Shown here: piece after piece, positions 23,750 to 36,660 of the stretch
Position numbering within the stretch: the first letter of the stretch is position 1
Layout: every line of letters starts with the position of its first letter
DNA from: Solanum dulcamara
Taxonomy: Eukaryota; Streptophyta; Magnoliopsida; Solanales; Solanaceae
Assembly (NCBI RefSeq): GCF_947179165.1
Contig: NC_077238.1
Location: 40,973,793-41,037,792 of the forward strand
Direction: 5' to 3'
Length of the DNA: 64,000 nucleotides
The notes under the pieces: model-generated
What the model was told of the DNA's origin: nothing
Databases searched by the model: none
Seen by the model: the letters and a program-made list of their open reading frames with translations, nothing else
Position numbers and translations under genes: made by a program

Positions 23750-25842
23750 TGTACCGACCCATTAGGTTATTTTGAGTATTAGAGCTTTTTATGCATAAAA
23801 GGTGTATCCCATAAATATTGGATGGTAGTTTGGACTATTTGATAACTATGGTTATTTTATTCAGGGGTAACTTTAGATAATTATTTAAATTGATGGACTA
23901 AATTGATGATTTATTTAATATCATATGTTGCTTATTCCATATTTATTAAAATAAGTTAGTAGGTTTTGTCACTTTTAGAAAAGAAAAGAAAGATAAAGGG
24001 AGAAGACACGAGACTAGCAGCGGACGAGAAAAGAACGATGGCTCCAGGTAAATTCAATCAAAAAAAGAAGAAGAAAATCCAACCTTTTGAATTTTTGTTT
24101 AGTTGATAGGTAGTGAATTTTTTTTTTATGGTTGGCTGAAGGGTGAAAGAAATTGTAAGAAAAGAGTTTGAAGAGAATTTTGGTGGGTTTAAGAGATGTG
24201 CAATGATGGTTAATGATGAGCCAATCATTAGGGAGTGTGGCATGTGTAGGATGAGTTTAGGGTTATAGTAATGCCATATGTACACAGAATTTTGAGGGAT
24301 TATTTTTAGAGTATTGTGGGTTAGATGTTTATTTATGTAATTTGTCATTGGTTTGATTTTTTCTTATAGTTATTAAATTATGATTTAAGTTTTGATATAT
24401 TGAGATAGGTAATTAAATATTAGGTGTATTATATTATATGAATACCATTAGAGTTATGACATTGGAGGAATTGAGGCTTAACCCTAGGCTTGAGCTTTAG
24501 GAAATTGATTATAGAGTTCATTTAGTTTTTGGGTCTAGGTTAAACATATATATAATATTGGTGTCTATGGAATTTTTTGCTTACGAATATTGTATACTTG
24601 ATAGATTGGAAGCGTGAGGCTATGAAGAAAGGAAATGCATTGGTGAATTAGCTTTCTTGACTTTGGTTCTTCGGTTGAGGCAGGTTATGGTTTATTCTAT
24701 ATCATATATAGACTCTCAAGTGCAATTGATAGTCATTGAGTAATGTGTGAAGTTTACTATGAATTTGATTTTTGTGGATTAAATAATTGATATGTTGTTG
24801 TGATTGGTCTGAAATCTCAAGAGCGTGAAATCCATAATCTTGAATTTACCGTACTAAAAATAATGTCTTGAATAAAGAAGGCTTGATGAAATATTGTTAG
24901 TAAAGTAGAATGTGATAATAAAGAATGATAAATTAATTATATTTGGATTGGGTGTCACCTTTCGACACTGTATATTTGGATTGGATATCACATTCCAACA
25001 CGGTATATTTGGATCGGGTGTCATGTTCTAACATGGTATATTTGGATAGGGTGTCACATTCCGATGAGGTATATTTAGAACGAGTGTCATGTTCTGACAC
25101 GATATTATTAGATCAGGCGTCACATTCTAATGCAGTAATATTAAAGGAAAACATAATAAAATGACTTAATACTATCCAATCTCAAATAACTCATTTCCCA
25201 AAAGACCGTGGTATGGAGGCTTAGGTCCAAATGTATACTTTTGATATTGTTGACTCATTAAGTAATGGTTTATTGTGTTTTCACTTGATCTTGATCTTGT
25301 TGGTTGCCACCTGTTAAGTGCTATGGTTGATTTTTCGCTATTACTTTATGCATATTGATTTCTATTTGGAGTCGGTCGATGATACCTACTTAGTACATGT
25401 TGTCTTGTACTGACCCCTACTTGTATTTTTCTTTGTTTTATTTTGTGGAGTGCAGCAAGTGTTTCAGCGACTTCAACTCGACCTCAGCTCTAGCCAGTGT
25501 CCAGCATATCAGGTTCTAGGGTGAGATATTCCTTCTAGCGCATGATGGATTCTCTCAAGCATGGCATGATGTCCTTATTTTTTGGACACATTAAGTTATT
25601 TATTTATTCTGGTGTTAATATTTTCAAACTTAGTATTTTATAATTAGATGTCTTTGAAGTGATGACTTTCAGGTTTTGAGAAAGCGTATGTAATAGACTT
25701 AAGTGGTTTTATTATTTCTTACACTCATAAATTGAGCTTCTGCATTATTGTCATATTTTATAAGTTGGATTTTGTATCTTTGGTTCTCCCACCAAGGTGG
25801 TTAAGTGTGGGTGCCACTAATGGCCCATTTTGAATCATGCCA
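23750..25842 (+). repeat. TE-C 3' LTR
   Basis: It starts TGTACCGACCC and ends ATCATGCCA. It follows a weak polypurine stretch (AACAGTGGGTAAATTGG, near 23726-23743). It aligns with 16544-18627 over its length. No gene is seen in it; the 96-residue minus-strand open frame at 24058-24348 is AT-rich chance coding. Confidence 0.9.
24940..25142 (+). repeat. 33-bp minisatellite in TE-C 3' LTR
   Basis: About six units of the same 33-bp repeat occur as in the 5' LTR. On the + strand it produces an artefactual 11-residue repeat (LDRVSHSDxVY). Units have drifted between the LTRs. Confidence 0.9.
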
Positions 25843-26179
25843 ATATATGTATAATTTATCTTATTGCTTTTAATATAATCTTTTCAATCAAATATTTTTT
25901 TGTTATTTATTAGACAAGATTTATAATGGATGGGGGTTGCAAGTTGAAATAAAATTGAAGAAAAAAAAGAAGTATGAAGAGCCAGAGCTTCAAAGTCAAT
26001 GCGAATCAACCTCCCCCTGAAACACATAATTTTTCTTTGAATGTAGGCTTGTCAGCAAACAAGCCAATAATGTTTACAGCCTTCAAAGGACCATACACCA
26101 AATGGTATGAATTACTTATAAATTTATGTTTTGGGAAACATATAAGTAACGATTCTAGAAATTTCCAAATATCTTGATG

Positions 26180-26620
26180 CAACAATATTTTCAAATGCAC
26201 TACCTATATTAAATTGCTCCGCATAAATATTCTTAAATGCACTGCACAAATGGTTTCAAATATCTTCAAACACATTGCACAAAATTTTGTGAAATATGTT
26301 CAAATGCATTGCACAAATGCTTTCAAATGTTTTTAAATGCACTGCACAAATATTTTCCAATATATTCAAATGCACTACACAAATGCTTTCATACATTATC
26401 AAATGACTACACAAATGTTTTTTAATATATTCAAATGCATTGCACAAATACTTTCAAACATTATCAAATGCACTGCATAAATACTTTCAGATATTTTTAA
26501 AATGCGTTCCACATGGCTTTCAAATCCTTTCTAACTCATCGCACAAATTCTTTAAATACATTACACAATTGCCTTTAGATAATTGCACAAAACGCTTGTA
26601 AAAATATAATATTTTCAAAG
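26180..26620 (+). repeat. 33-bp degenerate tandem array in TE-B
   Basis: About twelve units have the core TCAAATGCACTGCACAAATG, then CTTTCAAATATT. The best-kept units (26290-26425) show an 11-residue phase (NALHKCFQMFL), giving a 33-bp period. Units toward 26600 are strongly diverged. Confidence 0.85.
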
Positions 26621-26629
26621 ATTTCATTT

Positions 26630-26905
26630 TCATGAATCAACGACTTGAGAAACCTCATTTTCATAAACCGCACTCAAAAGTCACATTCTTTATAAATCAT
26701 TTGGCGAAAAACCTCCTCTTTATAAATTATTTGGGTGAAGGCCTCATTTCATTAACCATCACTACAAGGAAGCATTCTCATGAATCATCGGCCTTAAAAC
26801 TTCATTTTCATAAGATTTGTTAAAGATTTTATTAAATCATTACGGCTTGCAAGGATGCATTTTTATATATTCACACCCTAGAGGTGTCATTTCCATGAGT
26901 TTATT
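26630..26905 (+). repeat. Second degenerate tandem block in TE-B
   Basis: Loosely repeated phrases of the type GAAAAACCTCATTTTCATAAATCAT occur at about 40-45 bp spacing. Copy number is about five or six. The period is uncertain because of indels. Confidence 0.6.
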
Positions 26906-29900
26906 GTACATCGCTTTATATTTAATGTTTGTTTACTAATTGTCTTATCAAGTTTAACTTTTGCAGAAGTCTTAGCACAATGTGGAACTATTTCTAAGCA
27001 GTGAACTGGGAATATTTGTTTGAGAGTCAAACTCACCAACAATGGTCATGAATCTACTCTCCAACTCTACTCAACCAACGTACCACAATTTGGGGTATGT
27101 AGAAAATTTCCACATCAAGTTTTCAGCCAAATCACAAACCTTTTAGCACTTCATAATTATTTTCAAACCTTTTTCTTTGATCTATTTGCAAGTCCTAAAA
27201 TTCAATCTCGTCATAACTCGATACTGGGACAATTTTTTGGCTAGGCTTTACTTCGTTCTTCCTAATATTCTCACCCTTTGTTGAGTTCAGATTTCAATTT
27301 CATCTTTATCTCTTTATATTGTCACTATGTAACATCTTAAATTTCCATTTTACTTCACTTCATTTTTAAATAACTCTTCACTTGTTCAATCTTGTTCTTT
27401 TCCTTGGCCGCCTCTGTCATCATTTTCGTCATTCACTAATACCGATATAATTTTATGAATTATGGTATTTTCAACTCACTCCACCTTATTCTGGCATAAT
27501 TTCAGAGCCGCAATTGGCTTAATTCTCAGGTAACTCGAGACATGTTGGCAACTCAGAAATAAAAGTTAAGCCATAATCTTTTAACAATTTTTCTTATCCC
27601 CGTATTTTCATAAACTTTATTTTAATGTTGATGGTCCAGATAAAATTAGTTATTACGTCAACTTCTTTTCTCAAAAAAAAATCTTTCATCATCTTCGATC
27701 AAAGAGGGACAACTACTGACACCCAATATTGGTCCTCCACAATGTAATTTAAAAAAAGTGAGTTTCTTCAATTTTAAACAATTTAAAAATAATTAGCTAG
27801 CAAATATTCAATTTTTTTAAAAATATTTTAAAGTAATTTTGGCATTTTTTAAAACATAATTCTTGAATAATATATATATATATATATTTATATAACTATT
27901 CTTTTATCATTTCAAAAATCGTCTCAAAAAGATTATTTTTTTGTTTTAAACTAAATATTTTGTTAATTAGTTTGGCTTAATTAATAGATTCATATTTTAA
28001 GTTAACTAGTTTAAACTTAATTTAATTATTTTACTTTATCAAAATTAAGAAGCTCGTTAATTAATATATATTGATTCATTTTATTTAATTTTTAGCCGAC
28101 TTTATTAATTAATTTTATTTTTTAATTTAACTTATTTTGACATTAACTTATTTTGACATTAATTGAAACTGTACGACCATTTCTTGATTGTAATTCTAAC
28201 CTTTTAAAGTTATTTTCTTCCTAATTCGCCACCCCAATCATTTTATTTACTAGTCATACTATATACAATAATATATCAATAGTTGCAATCCACTACATTA
28301 CAACGTGTCCATTTCCCCCCAATTAACAGATGCCAATCACATATTTATGATGCATATACCTACAACTACAGCACACCTAACTTCAATTCTCATTTATTGT
28401 CTATAATAATATATCACACTTTATACAATTAGACCCAACTTCCAATTCAATTGTCTACCTTCGCTATAATATATTGTATTATATTAAATATACCACCAAC
28501 TAACCCATACTACTAGAAAAAATTCACCAATTCTTCGATTCCCCCAATGAATATTTGAATAAGCCCATTCCCATCTCCCTTTTTCAGACACCCCTACATG
28601 TGACCACTTTTTCCCAACCCCAAAATATTTCCTTTACCAAACGACCCCCTACACCATTATCCTTTAAAATATTCCAGCAACCCATCCCCCTTTTCCCTTT
28701 ACAACAACACACTAACATTAATATATTCCCTACCTCATATTACTAACTTTCAGCCTTACACATATACTTTAACTCATACAATCTTCCCACTGCCCAACTA
28801 TACCCATCACCCTTTGTCCCCACTTCAACTTTCCAATATATATATATAATATTCATCCTCCCATTCCTATTATTTTATTCAAAAAAACTATAATATTCGT
28901 TCCCCAATATAGTATTAGTTGGCCCATTCCATATTATTTTAGGGTAAAAGATATCAACAAATAGAAAGGAGGATAACCAGACAAGTTTATATATAGGAGG
29001 GGTTCATTCTCTAGAAGAGGAAGGTAGGCGGAAGGAGTTTGAGCACGGATAAGAATCTAGATCCAAAAAAAAAGCTTTAAACATAAAAATCCTTACACTT
29101 TATTTTGAATATTTCTTGCAAAAATTTTCAAATTTTCTCTTTATTGCACTTGACTTTACTTGAAGAGCGAGGGTAGATTCATGACAAAAGTGCTCCTGTT
29201 CACTTTCCTGCAACAACACTCTTGGAGCAAAAATGGAGTCTTACTACAAGACTCACTGCCGTAAAAGGTCTCGTTCTGAGACCCATAGCCACTGCTTGAC
29301 ATTGAAATGCGCATCCTATCTTTCACGTTGTGTCTCTTACATCCTCGAAACTCATCTAGGAGAAAGAAAAATCTGAAAAATTAATAATCTTTTTATCTTA
29401 TTACTTATATTATGTTTGATTTTTAATGATTTTTGTGTATATGTATTACGGGACACCTTTTATTGTTTGGTTACCATTTTTGGGTTAATTATTTTAGCCA
29501 ATTAACAAAATAGTTTGTTGTAGTTTTATAGTGAAATATTATTTGCTAACCTTTAAATTTTTTTTTTAACTATACTGATTTGTACACATGTCAAGACATC
29601 TAAGTTATGTTAAGAAATAGCTAAAACTTTTCACCAAAAGCTTTTTGATAAATTTGTAGAGAGCTTTAAGTTCTTGGGATTTTGTTTTAAAAAAATAGAT
29701 AACATAATATAGATGTTTGGGTTTGCTACCTCTAGTTAGAAATGAATCATTTTTCATGACAATAACTTTTCATTTTCTTTTACTTATTTATTTATTTTTT
29801 TAAAAAAAGAAATCAACATTTTTGTTTTTAAGGCCAAGCTACTATTAAAAAATATTTTTTCAAAGCATGCACTTATTTCATGCATAAAGGTTATATTTTA

Positions 29901-30008
29901 CTGTATTTTTCATATAATAATTTTTGTACAACTATGCTATTTTAAATAAGTGATTGTTTATTGTTGTCAAAAGCAGAAATGCAGGACATTTCATTCCAAA
30001 TAGAAAAG

Positions 30009-33000
30009 TGTCACGACCCAACCCTGTAGGCCGTGACTGATGCTCGATTTGAGCACCCAAGCGTACCCTTACCCTAAATTAGCATGTTAGCCGAGAAAAT
30101 ATAGGTAGTAATTAGGAAAGATCACTAAATAGATCAAAAAAAACAAATATAGGCACGAGGGTCGACAGACCGTCATGAAACAAATAAAATCCAAGACATA
30201 TGTACAAAACCCACAATATAACTCTGTCTACAGACCTCTACAGATGATAGCATAGTAATAAGATGGGACAGGGCCCCGTCGTACCCCTGACCAACATATC
30301 TAAATATATAGAGATAAAGTCAGTACCAAAATGCAAGCTCCGAACAAGAGAGCTCTATCAATAACACAGCAGATGTTCTAAACCGGCGGATCAGCAAATC
30401 AAACTTCGGTACCTGCGGGCATGTAACGCATCCCCCGAAGAAAGGGGGTCAGTACGAAAAATGTACCGAATATGTAAAGCATGAACTGTACTAGATAAAA
30501 TCATAATCTGAATAGTATGTACAGAATACAAAATAAATGTTCAATATTTCAATATGCTTATCATAATCTCAAATCATATATGCAAAAACATATGCCATAT
30601 TCGGCCCTATTATGGGACTCAAAGAACAAAATATGGTCGCCCTCCCATCGTCGGCTCCACAGCACAGCATAACACCAGAGTAGGAAATATCTCCATAACA
30701 AATCACATCATATCAGATGGCCATATCAAATCGTATCAAATCATATTATATCGGATCATATCATATCCCAAACACAGGTGTACATGGCACAGCATAACTC
30801 CGTGGCATAATATACACCACCCCATGTACATGTTATACCTGCCCCCTCACGTCGGGACACGGCGAACAATGCAGAGAAATACGCACGAAAATATATCCTG
30901 GCCCAAGCTCAGTGGAAGAGTGGTTACAGTATACACGAGTAGAGTAGTGAGAAACTAAATGCAATTTAAAATTTAAAATACTTATACAGACTCGATAGCA
31001 TGATTTTGATAATAAATCATATATAAAAAGAACTTGAATAATAATAATAGCGCAAATCTTTCCAACCTCACGATAGTCTATGTCAAAATAGTTTTCTGGA
31101 ATCGTCTCCATATTTCAAAATATATTATGGGACTTAATGGAATAATTAGTCATATAATATTCAGAAGAGTAGTAAAGAATTTCTCTCAGTACTACCTAAC
31201 ATAAGCCAAACGGAATAACAAAGAAAAATTCATAATAGTGGGGCCCACCTCGGTCGAATGAGGTGGCGTATACAATTTACTTGCATTAAACTTTATAACG
31301 TTATTTATAAGAGTTTCAAGGTAGTCGAATTTCATTTGTGCAAATTCTAGAAGTTTAGACAATTTTTTCAAAATATTCATAAATACCTAATTCAATTCTA
31401 TTGAATAGAAAAGGGGTAATTTTGAGCGTTGATTCCGAAGAATGGAGCGATCCCCGAGGCTCGTATCCACACCTATTACATCTAAGACATGCCAAGAGAA
31501 GAAAAGGTAAAGCTTTACATACCTTATTGGCTTTTTACGGTTGTCCAACTTCAATTCTCGTTTCCACCAAAATCTACAATTGGTCACATTTACCAATTAC
31601 TATTCATAAGACTTTAAGAATTCAATTTTTCCAATACTTGTCTACAAAAATTTCGGCAGCATCTCCCCTATATATATGACAACTCCGAGATTACAACTCG
31701 GCCATAATATCAACAACCAAGCCAACAACAACACCAATACCATCAATAATCAATTTAAACACACTATAACATAAATTGGTTTCTTTCCAACTAGTGCAAC
31801 AACTTTCAACCAAACTTTGCATTTCCAAGTAAATATGAATATTTCATGTCCATAATTAATTTCAACTCATTCCAACATAGGTGAAAAATATTTCAAGTAA
31901 GCTATCCAATTTTCATCAATTCCATATTTCACTCAAAAATTTCATAAATACAACAAAAATATTACAATTCATTTTCTTCTTTCAACTTCATAATCAAATT
32001 CATTTCCTTCTTTCAACTTCATAATCAACAACAACAATCCATACTTTTAATAACTTACCTCCATATTCTTATAATATCATACTAAAATTACATAATTCCT
32101 ACAATCCATTTTAATACCAACTTACACCATTTAAACTTCATTTATATTCCCAAAACCATAACCACAACTAACAAATTATACAAACTTAATTTTTTTTTCC
32201 ATTACATCACCTAACCCATATTTCCAACTTCAATAAATTTCATCCAACTTCCATTTTCAACATCAAATAACTATCATAACTACTATTCAAATACTACAAA
32301 AAAATATTACACAAAATACTACACAAAAATTGAATAAATCTTACTCATATAAGAACATGTATACATGGCACCATATACCATGCAAACTTCCATATTTTTA
32401 TAAATTGCACACACCTCCACATATTACAACATCAACAAACTTCATAACACAAAGAAATTGAATTAATTCTTACCTTTTCCTTCACTTCTCCAAATCTCCA
32501 AATCAACTAAACAAGCCTCCAAACTTCCAAAACAACTACACCATGTAGTAGAGCACACTTGACTTAGTAGGAATACTAGGAAATTATAATTTTTGGGATA
32601 AAATTTGAAGGGGTAAATTTTTGGTCTTCTTGGCCGATTTTCCCTTCTTTGTTTTCTCTTCTTTCTTTTGTTTTTCTCCTTGTCAATTTGTCTTGAAGTT
32701 TCTAGGATTTTATGACTAAGAGCCCTCTTTATTTCATTCATCACATGGATGAATTTACATGGGCTTGGATCTCTTTTTTTTTTGTTTTGGGCCATGGCTT
32801 AATGATTGGGCCTATCTTGCCCATTTTTTTTAGTTTTTAAGTTCCAAGCCCAAGCACCTAGCCCATACATCTTCATAAAAACTACATGTTGTGAAATTCC
32901 AATTTTACCCTTAGCCTTTTCCAATATTCCCATCACCAAATTCCAATTTTGTCCTCACCCTTTTATAGTATTTCCACATGCGAAATTCCACTTTTACCCC

Positions 33001-33136
33001 TAAGCTTTTCATAATAATTCCACCTCCCAACTTAATCATATGAAGCTTGTATATCACAAGGCCAAGCATAGTCTTACCCTTGAATTATTACAAGTATCCC
33101 TAACATGTCCTTAGGCGCAAAGTACGGGTTATAACA
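30009..33136 (-). repeat. TE-D 3' LTR (left on + strand)
   Basis: 3128 bp. On the + strand it runs TGTCACGACCC to GGTTATAACA. From about 31000 to 33136 it is almost identical to the right copy, but the first 400 bp differ often. The open frames within it occur in both copies because the DNA is duplicated; they have no recognisable protein family. A minus-strand TATATATAGG near 31670-31678 may be its TATA box. Confidence 0.95.
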
Positions 33137-33152
33137 TTCTCCCCCCCTTTAG
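33137..33152 (-). other. TE-D polypurine tract
   Basis: On the minus strand CTAAAGGGGGGGAGAA directly precedes the 3' LTR start TGTTATAACC. This primes plus-strand DNA synthesis in the family. Confidence 0.9.
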
Positions 33153-33224
33153 AACATTCGACCCCGAATGTTACATTGGTTCTAGGGGGTTTTATGAACA
33201 CAATGATTTCACATAATTTATTAA

Positions 33225-34700
33225 CTAACCAACATAGATAAATAAGACATTTAGGTTACTTGTGGGTGTAGAAAACAACTGAGGATACTTTTTCTTCATT
33301 TCTTCCTCAGCCTCCCAAATCATTTCTTCTCGGTGCTTATTGCGCCATAATACTTTAACTGAGGCCACATCTTTGGTGCGTAATCTCCTGACCTGACGAT
33401 CTAAAATAGCCACCGGCTCTTTCTCATAGGACAGCTCTTCGGTCACCTGAATGTCCTGTACGGGAAATACTCTGGAAGGATCGCCAATGAATTTGCGAAG
33501 CATAGACACGTGAAATACCGGATGTACCGCTTCTAAATCAGCTGGTAGGTCCAACTCATAGGCAACCTTGCCTACTTTACGGACAATCTGATAAGGCCCA
33601 ATGTATCTCGGACTAAGCTTTCCTTTTCTGCCGAATCTCATGACGCCCTTCATAGGTGACACTTTCAAGAATACCCAGTCATCCACTTGGAACTCTAAAG
33701 GTCGACGCCGGTTGTCAGCATATGCTTTCTGTCGACTTTGAGCTGCCAATAATCGTTCCTGAATAAGCTTCACCTTCTCAACTGCCTGCTGAATCAGATC
33801 TGGGCAAATCAACTTAGTTTCACCCACATCGAACCAACCTATAGGTAAACTGTATTTTCTTCCATACAGAGCCTCATACGGTGCCATCTGAATACTAGAA
33901 TGATAGCTATTATTATAAGCAAATTCAACAAGTGGTAGATGGTCATCCCAGCTACCCTTGAAATCAATAACACAGGCCCGCAGCATATCTTCCAGCGTTT
34001 GAATAGTACGCTCGGCTTGACCATCAGACTGAGGATGGAATGCTGTACTAAGGCTCACCTGGGTGCCCGATCCCGCCTGAAAAGATCTCCAGAAATTTGC
34101 TGTAAACTGGGCACCTCTATCAGTGATAATGGATACAGGAACTCCGTGGAGCTTTACTATCTCCTTAATATATAACCTGGCATAATCCTCAGCTGAATAT
34201 GTGATCCGAACCGGAAGGAAATGGGCTGACTTAGTCAACCTATCAACAACAACCCATATCGAATCATACTTTCGTGGAGTGGGAGGTAAACCTGTAATAA
34301 AATCCATATTAATCATCTCCCACTTCTACGTTGGAATTTCTATCTCCTGTAATAAGCTGCCTGGTTTCTAGTGTTCAATCTTGACTTGCTGACAGTTTGG
34401 ACATTGGGCCACGAACTCAACAACATCTCTTTTCATACCATCCCACCAGAATAAACATCTGAGGTCATGGTACATTTTTGTTGTCCCCGGATGAATAGAA
34501 TATCGAGCATAATGTGCCTCACCCATAACCTGTCGCCGTAGCCCAGCAATGTCAGGTACACATAACCTACCCCTGTATAATAATACTCCATCAGATGTAA
34601 TACCAAAAGAGGTCTTCTCTTTGTCAATACCTGTATCTCGATACCGTGCCAAAATAGGATCTTCATATTGATGTCGCTTTATTTCTTCTATAATGGAAGA
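33225..34700 (-). pseudogene. TE-D integrase with chromodomain-like tail
   Basis: The zinc head is intact in the frame 34652-34368: AHYARYSIHPGTTKMYHDL for the histidines and QCPNCQQ for the cysteines. A stop near 34367 and others to 34317 break the link. The 363-residue frame 34316-33225 has the catalytic triad: Asp in VVVDRLTKSAHFL, Asp in ITDRGAQF and Glu in GQAERTIQTLED. It continues through YGRKYSLPIGWFDVGE and SPRYIGPYQIVRKVGKVAYE to the chromodomain-like module DRQVRRLRTKDVASVKVLWR, then WEAEEEMKKKYPQLF near residues 296-350. This is the best preserved coding region in the window. It inserts cDNA into chromatin in live copies. Confidence 0.92.
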
Positions 34701-35320
34701 TTCAGCAAACTCTCAAACAGAAACCCCATTATCTCCCGATTCAGCCAAGCGAACTCCAAGACTGGCCAATTGACCAATTTCGTGAACTATTTCCTTCTTT
34801 CCTGGTGGAACATCTGCCAAGCTACCCAAGGACTTACGACTGAGTGCATCTGCTACGACATTGGCCTTCCCTGGATGATATAAAATATCGACATCATAGT
34901 CTTTTAAGAACTCCAGCCATCTCCTCTGCCGTAAATTCAAGTCTTTCTGCTTAAAAATATACTGGAGACTCTTATGATCTGTATAGATATCAACATGAAC
35001 ACCATATAAATAGTGCCTCCATATCTTCAGAGCATGAATCACTGCTGCCAGTTCCAGATCATGAGTAGGGTAATTTCTTTCATGCTTTTTAAGCTGCCGG
35101 GAAGCGTAAGCTATAACTTTTCCGTGTTGCATTAAGACATAACCTATCCCCATACCTGAAGCATCACAATAAATAACATACCCATCTGGTCCTTTTGGAA
35201 GTGTTAAAACTGGAGCTGTAGTCACCTTCTCTTTCAATAATTGAAAGCTTCGTTCACAAGCATTAGTCCACTGGAATTTGGCCCCCTTCTGAGTTAATCT
35301 TGTCAGTGGTGCTGAAATAG
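34701..35320 (-). pseudogene. TE-D RNase H and linker
   Basis: Inside the 269-residue frame 35522-34713, RNase H spans about residues 95-225: [35 protein letters not shown] (first catalytic Asp), [20 protein letters not shown] (Glu), [14 protein letters not shown] (Asp) and [13 protein letters not shown]. All expected acidic residues are visible. The frame ends at a TGA where the integrase linker starts. RT and RNase H share this frame without a break, so the domain may have been functional until recently. Confidence 0.9.
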
Positions 35321-36060
35321 AAGCAAATTTCTCTACAACTCTCCTATAATACCATGCTAATCCCAGGAAACTATGTATCTCTATAGGTGTTGTCGACCTA
35401 GGACAGTTCTTTACGGCCTCGATCTTTTGTGTATCTACCTGAATACCATCAGCCCCAATAATATGTCCCAGGAATGCCACAGAAGTCAACCAGAATTCAT
35501 ATTTAGAAAATTTAGCATACAATTTCTAGTGCCGGAGTACTGTAAGTACTGCTCTCAGATGATCTGCATGCTTTTCTTTTGATCGATAATAAATCAGAAT
35601 ATCATCAATAAATACAATCATGAACATATCCAGGAATGGTCTGAATACCCGATTCATAAGGTCCATAAATACCGCTGGAGCATTTGTCAGCCCAAAGGAC
35701 ATCACTCTGAACTCGTAATGGCCATATCGAGTCCGGAATGCTGTCTTTGGAATATCAGATTCTCTTACCCACACCTGATGATATCCCGATCACAAATCTA
35801 TTTTTGAAAACCACTTGGCACCCTGTAGCTGATCAAACAAATTATCAATCTTGGGGAGGGGGTATTTATTCTTTATAGTTACCTTATTCAGCTGCCTGTA
35901 ATCAATACACATCTGCAGCGACCCATCTTTCTTCTTCACAAATAATACTGGGGCTCCCCAAGGTGATGTACTGGGTCTGATGAAGCCTTTTTATAACAAG
36001 TCTTTCAATTGTTCCTTCAGTTCTTTTAATTATGCAGGTGCCATTCTGTATAGGGGAATA
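35321..36060 (-). pseudogene. TE-D reverse transcriptase
   Basis: From high to low coordinates come [13 protein letters not shown] (near 35955-35915), [23 protein letters not shown] then a stop, and the frame 35774-35526 with [20 protein letters not shown] and the catalytic FIDD at 35601-35612. A TAG at 35526-35528 stands where Gln is expected, before [12 protein letters not shown]. The thumb continues in the RNase H frame ([16 protein letters not shown]). Stops at about 36029, 35990 and 35788 sit at positions usually holding Gln, Asp/Tyr or Arg codons. The core catalytic residues are kept. Confidence 0.9.
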
Positions 36061-36660
36061 GATATCGGGTGGGTATCTGGCAGCACATCTATGGTAAAGT
36101 TTATCTCCCATTCGGGAGGAAGGCCTTGAAGCTCGTCTGGGAATATATCTAAAAATTCATTAAGTACTAGAACTAACTGAAGGGTTAGCGCCTCCGCTTC
36201 CAAGTTCTGTACACGAACTAGGTGATAAATACAACCTTTTCTGATCATCTTTTTCGCCTTAAGGTAGGAAATAAACTTCCCTCTCGGCGATGTTGTATTA
36301 CCTGCCCATTCTATCACTGGTTCTTCGGGAAATTGGAAATAAACTACCTTCCGTTGACAGTCAACATTAGCATAATAGGAAGATAGCCAATCCATTCCCA
36401 TAATCACATCAAATTTAGTCATCTCTAATTCTATTAGGTCTGCTTTAGTGCAACGATAATATATAATTACTAAGCAACTTTTATATACTCGCCTTGCTAT
36501 AATAGAATCTCCTATAGGAGTAGCTACCTCAAACGGTTCTATTGGTTCGGGATTTACACCAATCTTATCAGCAATCATCGGGGAAATATATGATAATGTA
36601 GAGCCTGGATCTATTAATGCATATATAATCTAGGAAAAGATCAACAATGTACCTATGATC
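36061..36660 (-). pseudogene. TE-D protease and RT N-terminus
   Basis: Protease begins around 36630 with IIYALIDPGSTLSYISP (D-P-G-S, intact) just after a TAG at about 36630-36632. The 182-residue frame 36578-36030 then gives the flap region IGDSIIARRVYKSCLV, the second motif FDVIMGMDWLSSYYANVDCQ, and the linker GKFISYLKAKKMIRKGCIYH, FLDIFPDELQGLPPEWEINF, then IPLYRMAPA leading into RT. The order matches TE-A and TE-E, allowing direct comparison of the same segment in three elements. Confidence 0.9.

Larger units (their letters stand above)
16544..25842 (+). mobile_element. TE-C: chromovirus inserted in TE-B
   Basis: The element is 9299 bp with LTRs of about 2.09 kb and a 5' TGTAACG and 3' TGCCA end (from an original GACA). 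It is flanked by the 5-bp duplication ATATA (16539-16543, 25843-25847). Internal order is PBS, gag, PR, RT, RNase H, IN and chromodomain-like tail, so it is a complete but inactivated chromovirus, near Tekay/Del. The many differences between its LTRs, by eye several per hundred bases, show it is not recent. Confidence 0.9.
25843..27716 (+). other. TE-B 3' non-coding region, second part
   Basis: This resumes TE-B after TE-C. It holds two blocks of degenerate tandem repeats (listed separately), then about 800 bp of AT-rich DNA with no supported gene, and ends in AAAGAGGGACAACTAC (27701-27716), the likely polypurine tract, directly before the 3' LTR. Confidence 0.65.

Noticed and set aside
26237..26425. 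Open frame with a His/Cys repeat (NALHKCFQMFL) suggesting a metal-binding peptide
   Set aside because: It arises from a degenerate 33-bp tandem array in non-coding TE-B sequence, and phase is lost within a few units.
26180..26620. Possible CRISPR-like array from regular repeats
   Set aside because: Repeats are directly adjacent without unique spacers, are strongly diverged, and the DNA is clearly plant retrotransposon.
30554..31679. Several open frames in the TE-D LTR also found at 39120-39966, as if a duplicated gene family
   Set aside because: They are duplicated because they lie in the two LTRs of one element; composition is non-coding and no domain is recognisable.
32463..32795. Lys/Arg-rich minus-strand open frame (KEKNKRKKRKQRRENRPRR) resembling a nuclear protein
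   Set aside because: It is a pyrimidine-rich LTR stretch read in reverse, present in both LTRs and without further protein features.
34433..34666. Overlapping minus-strand frame in the TE-D integrase region
   Set aside because: It is a shadow of the integrase zinc-head frame, which has clear motifs in the other phase.
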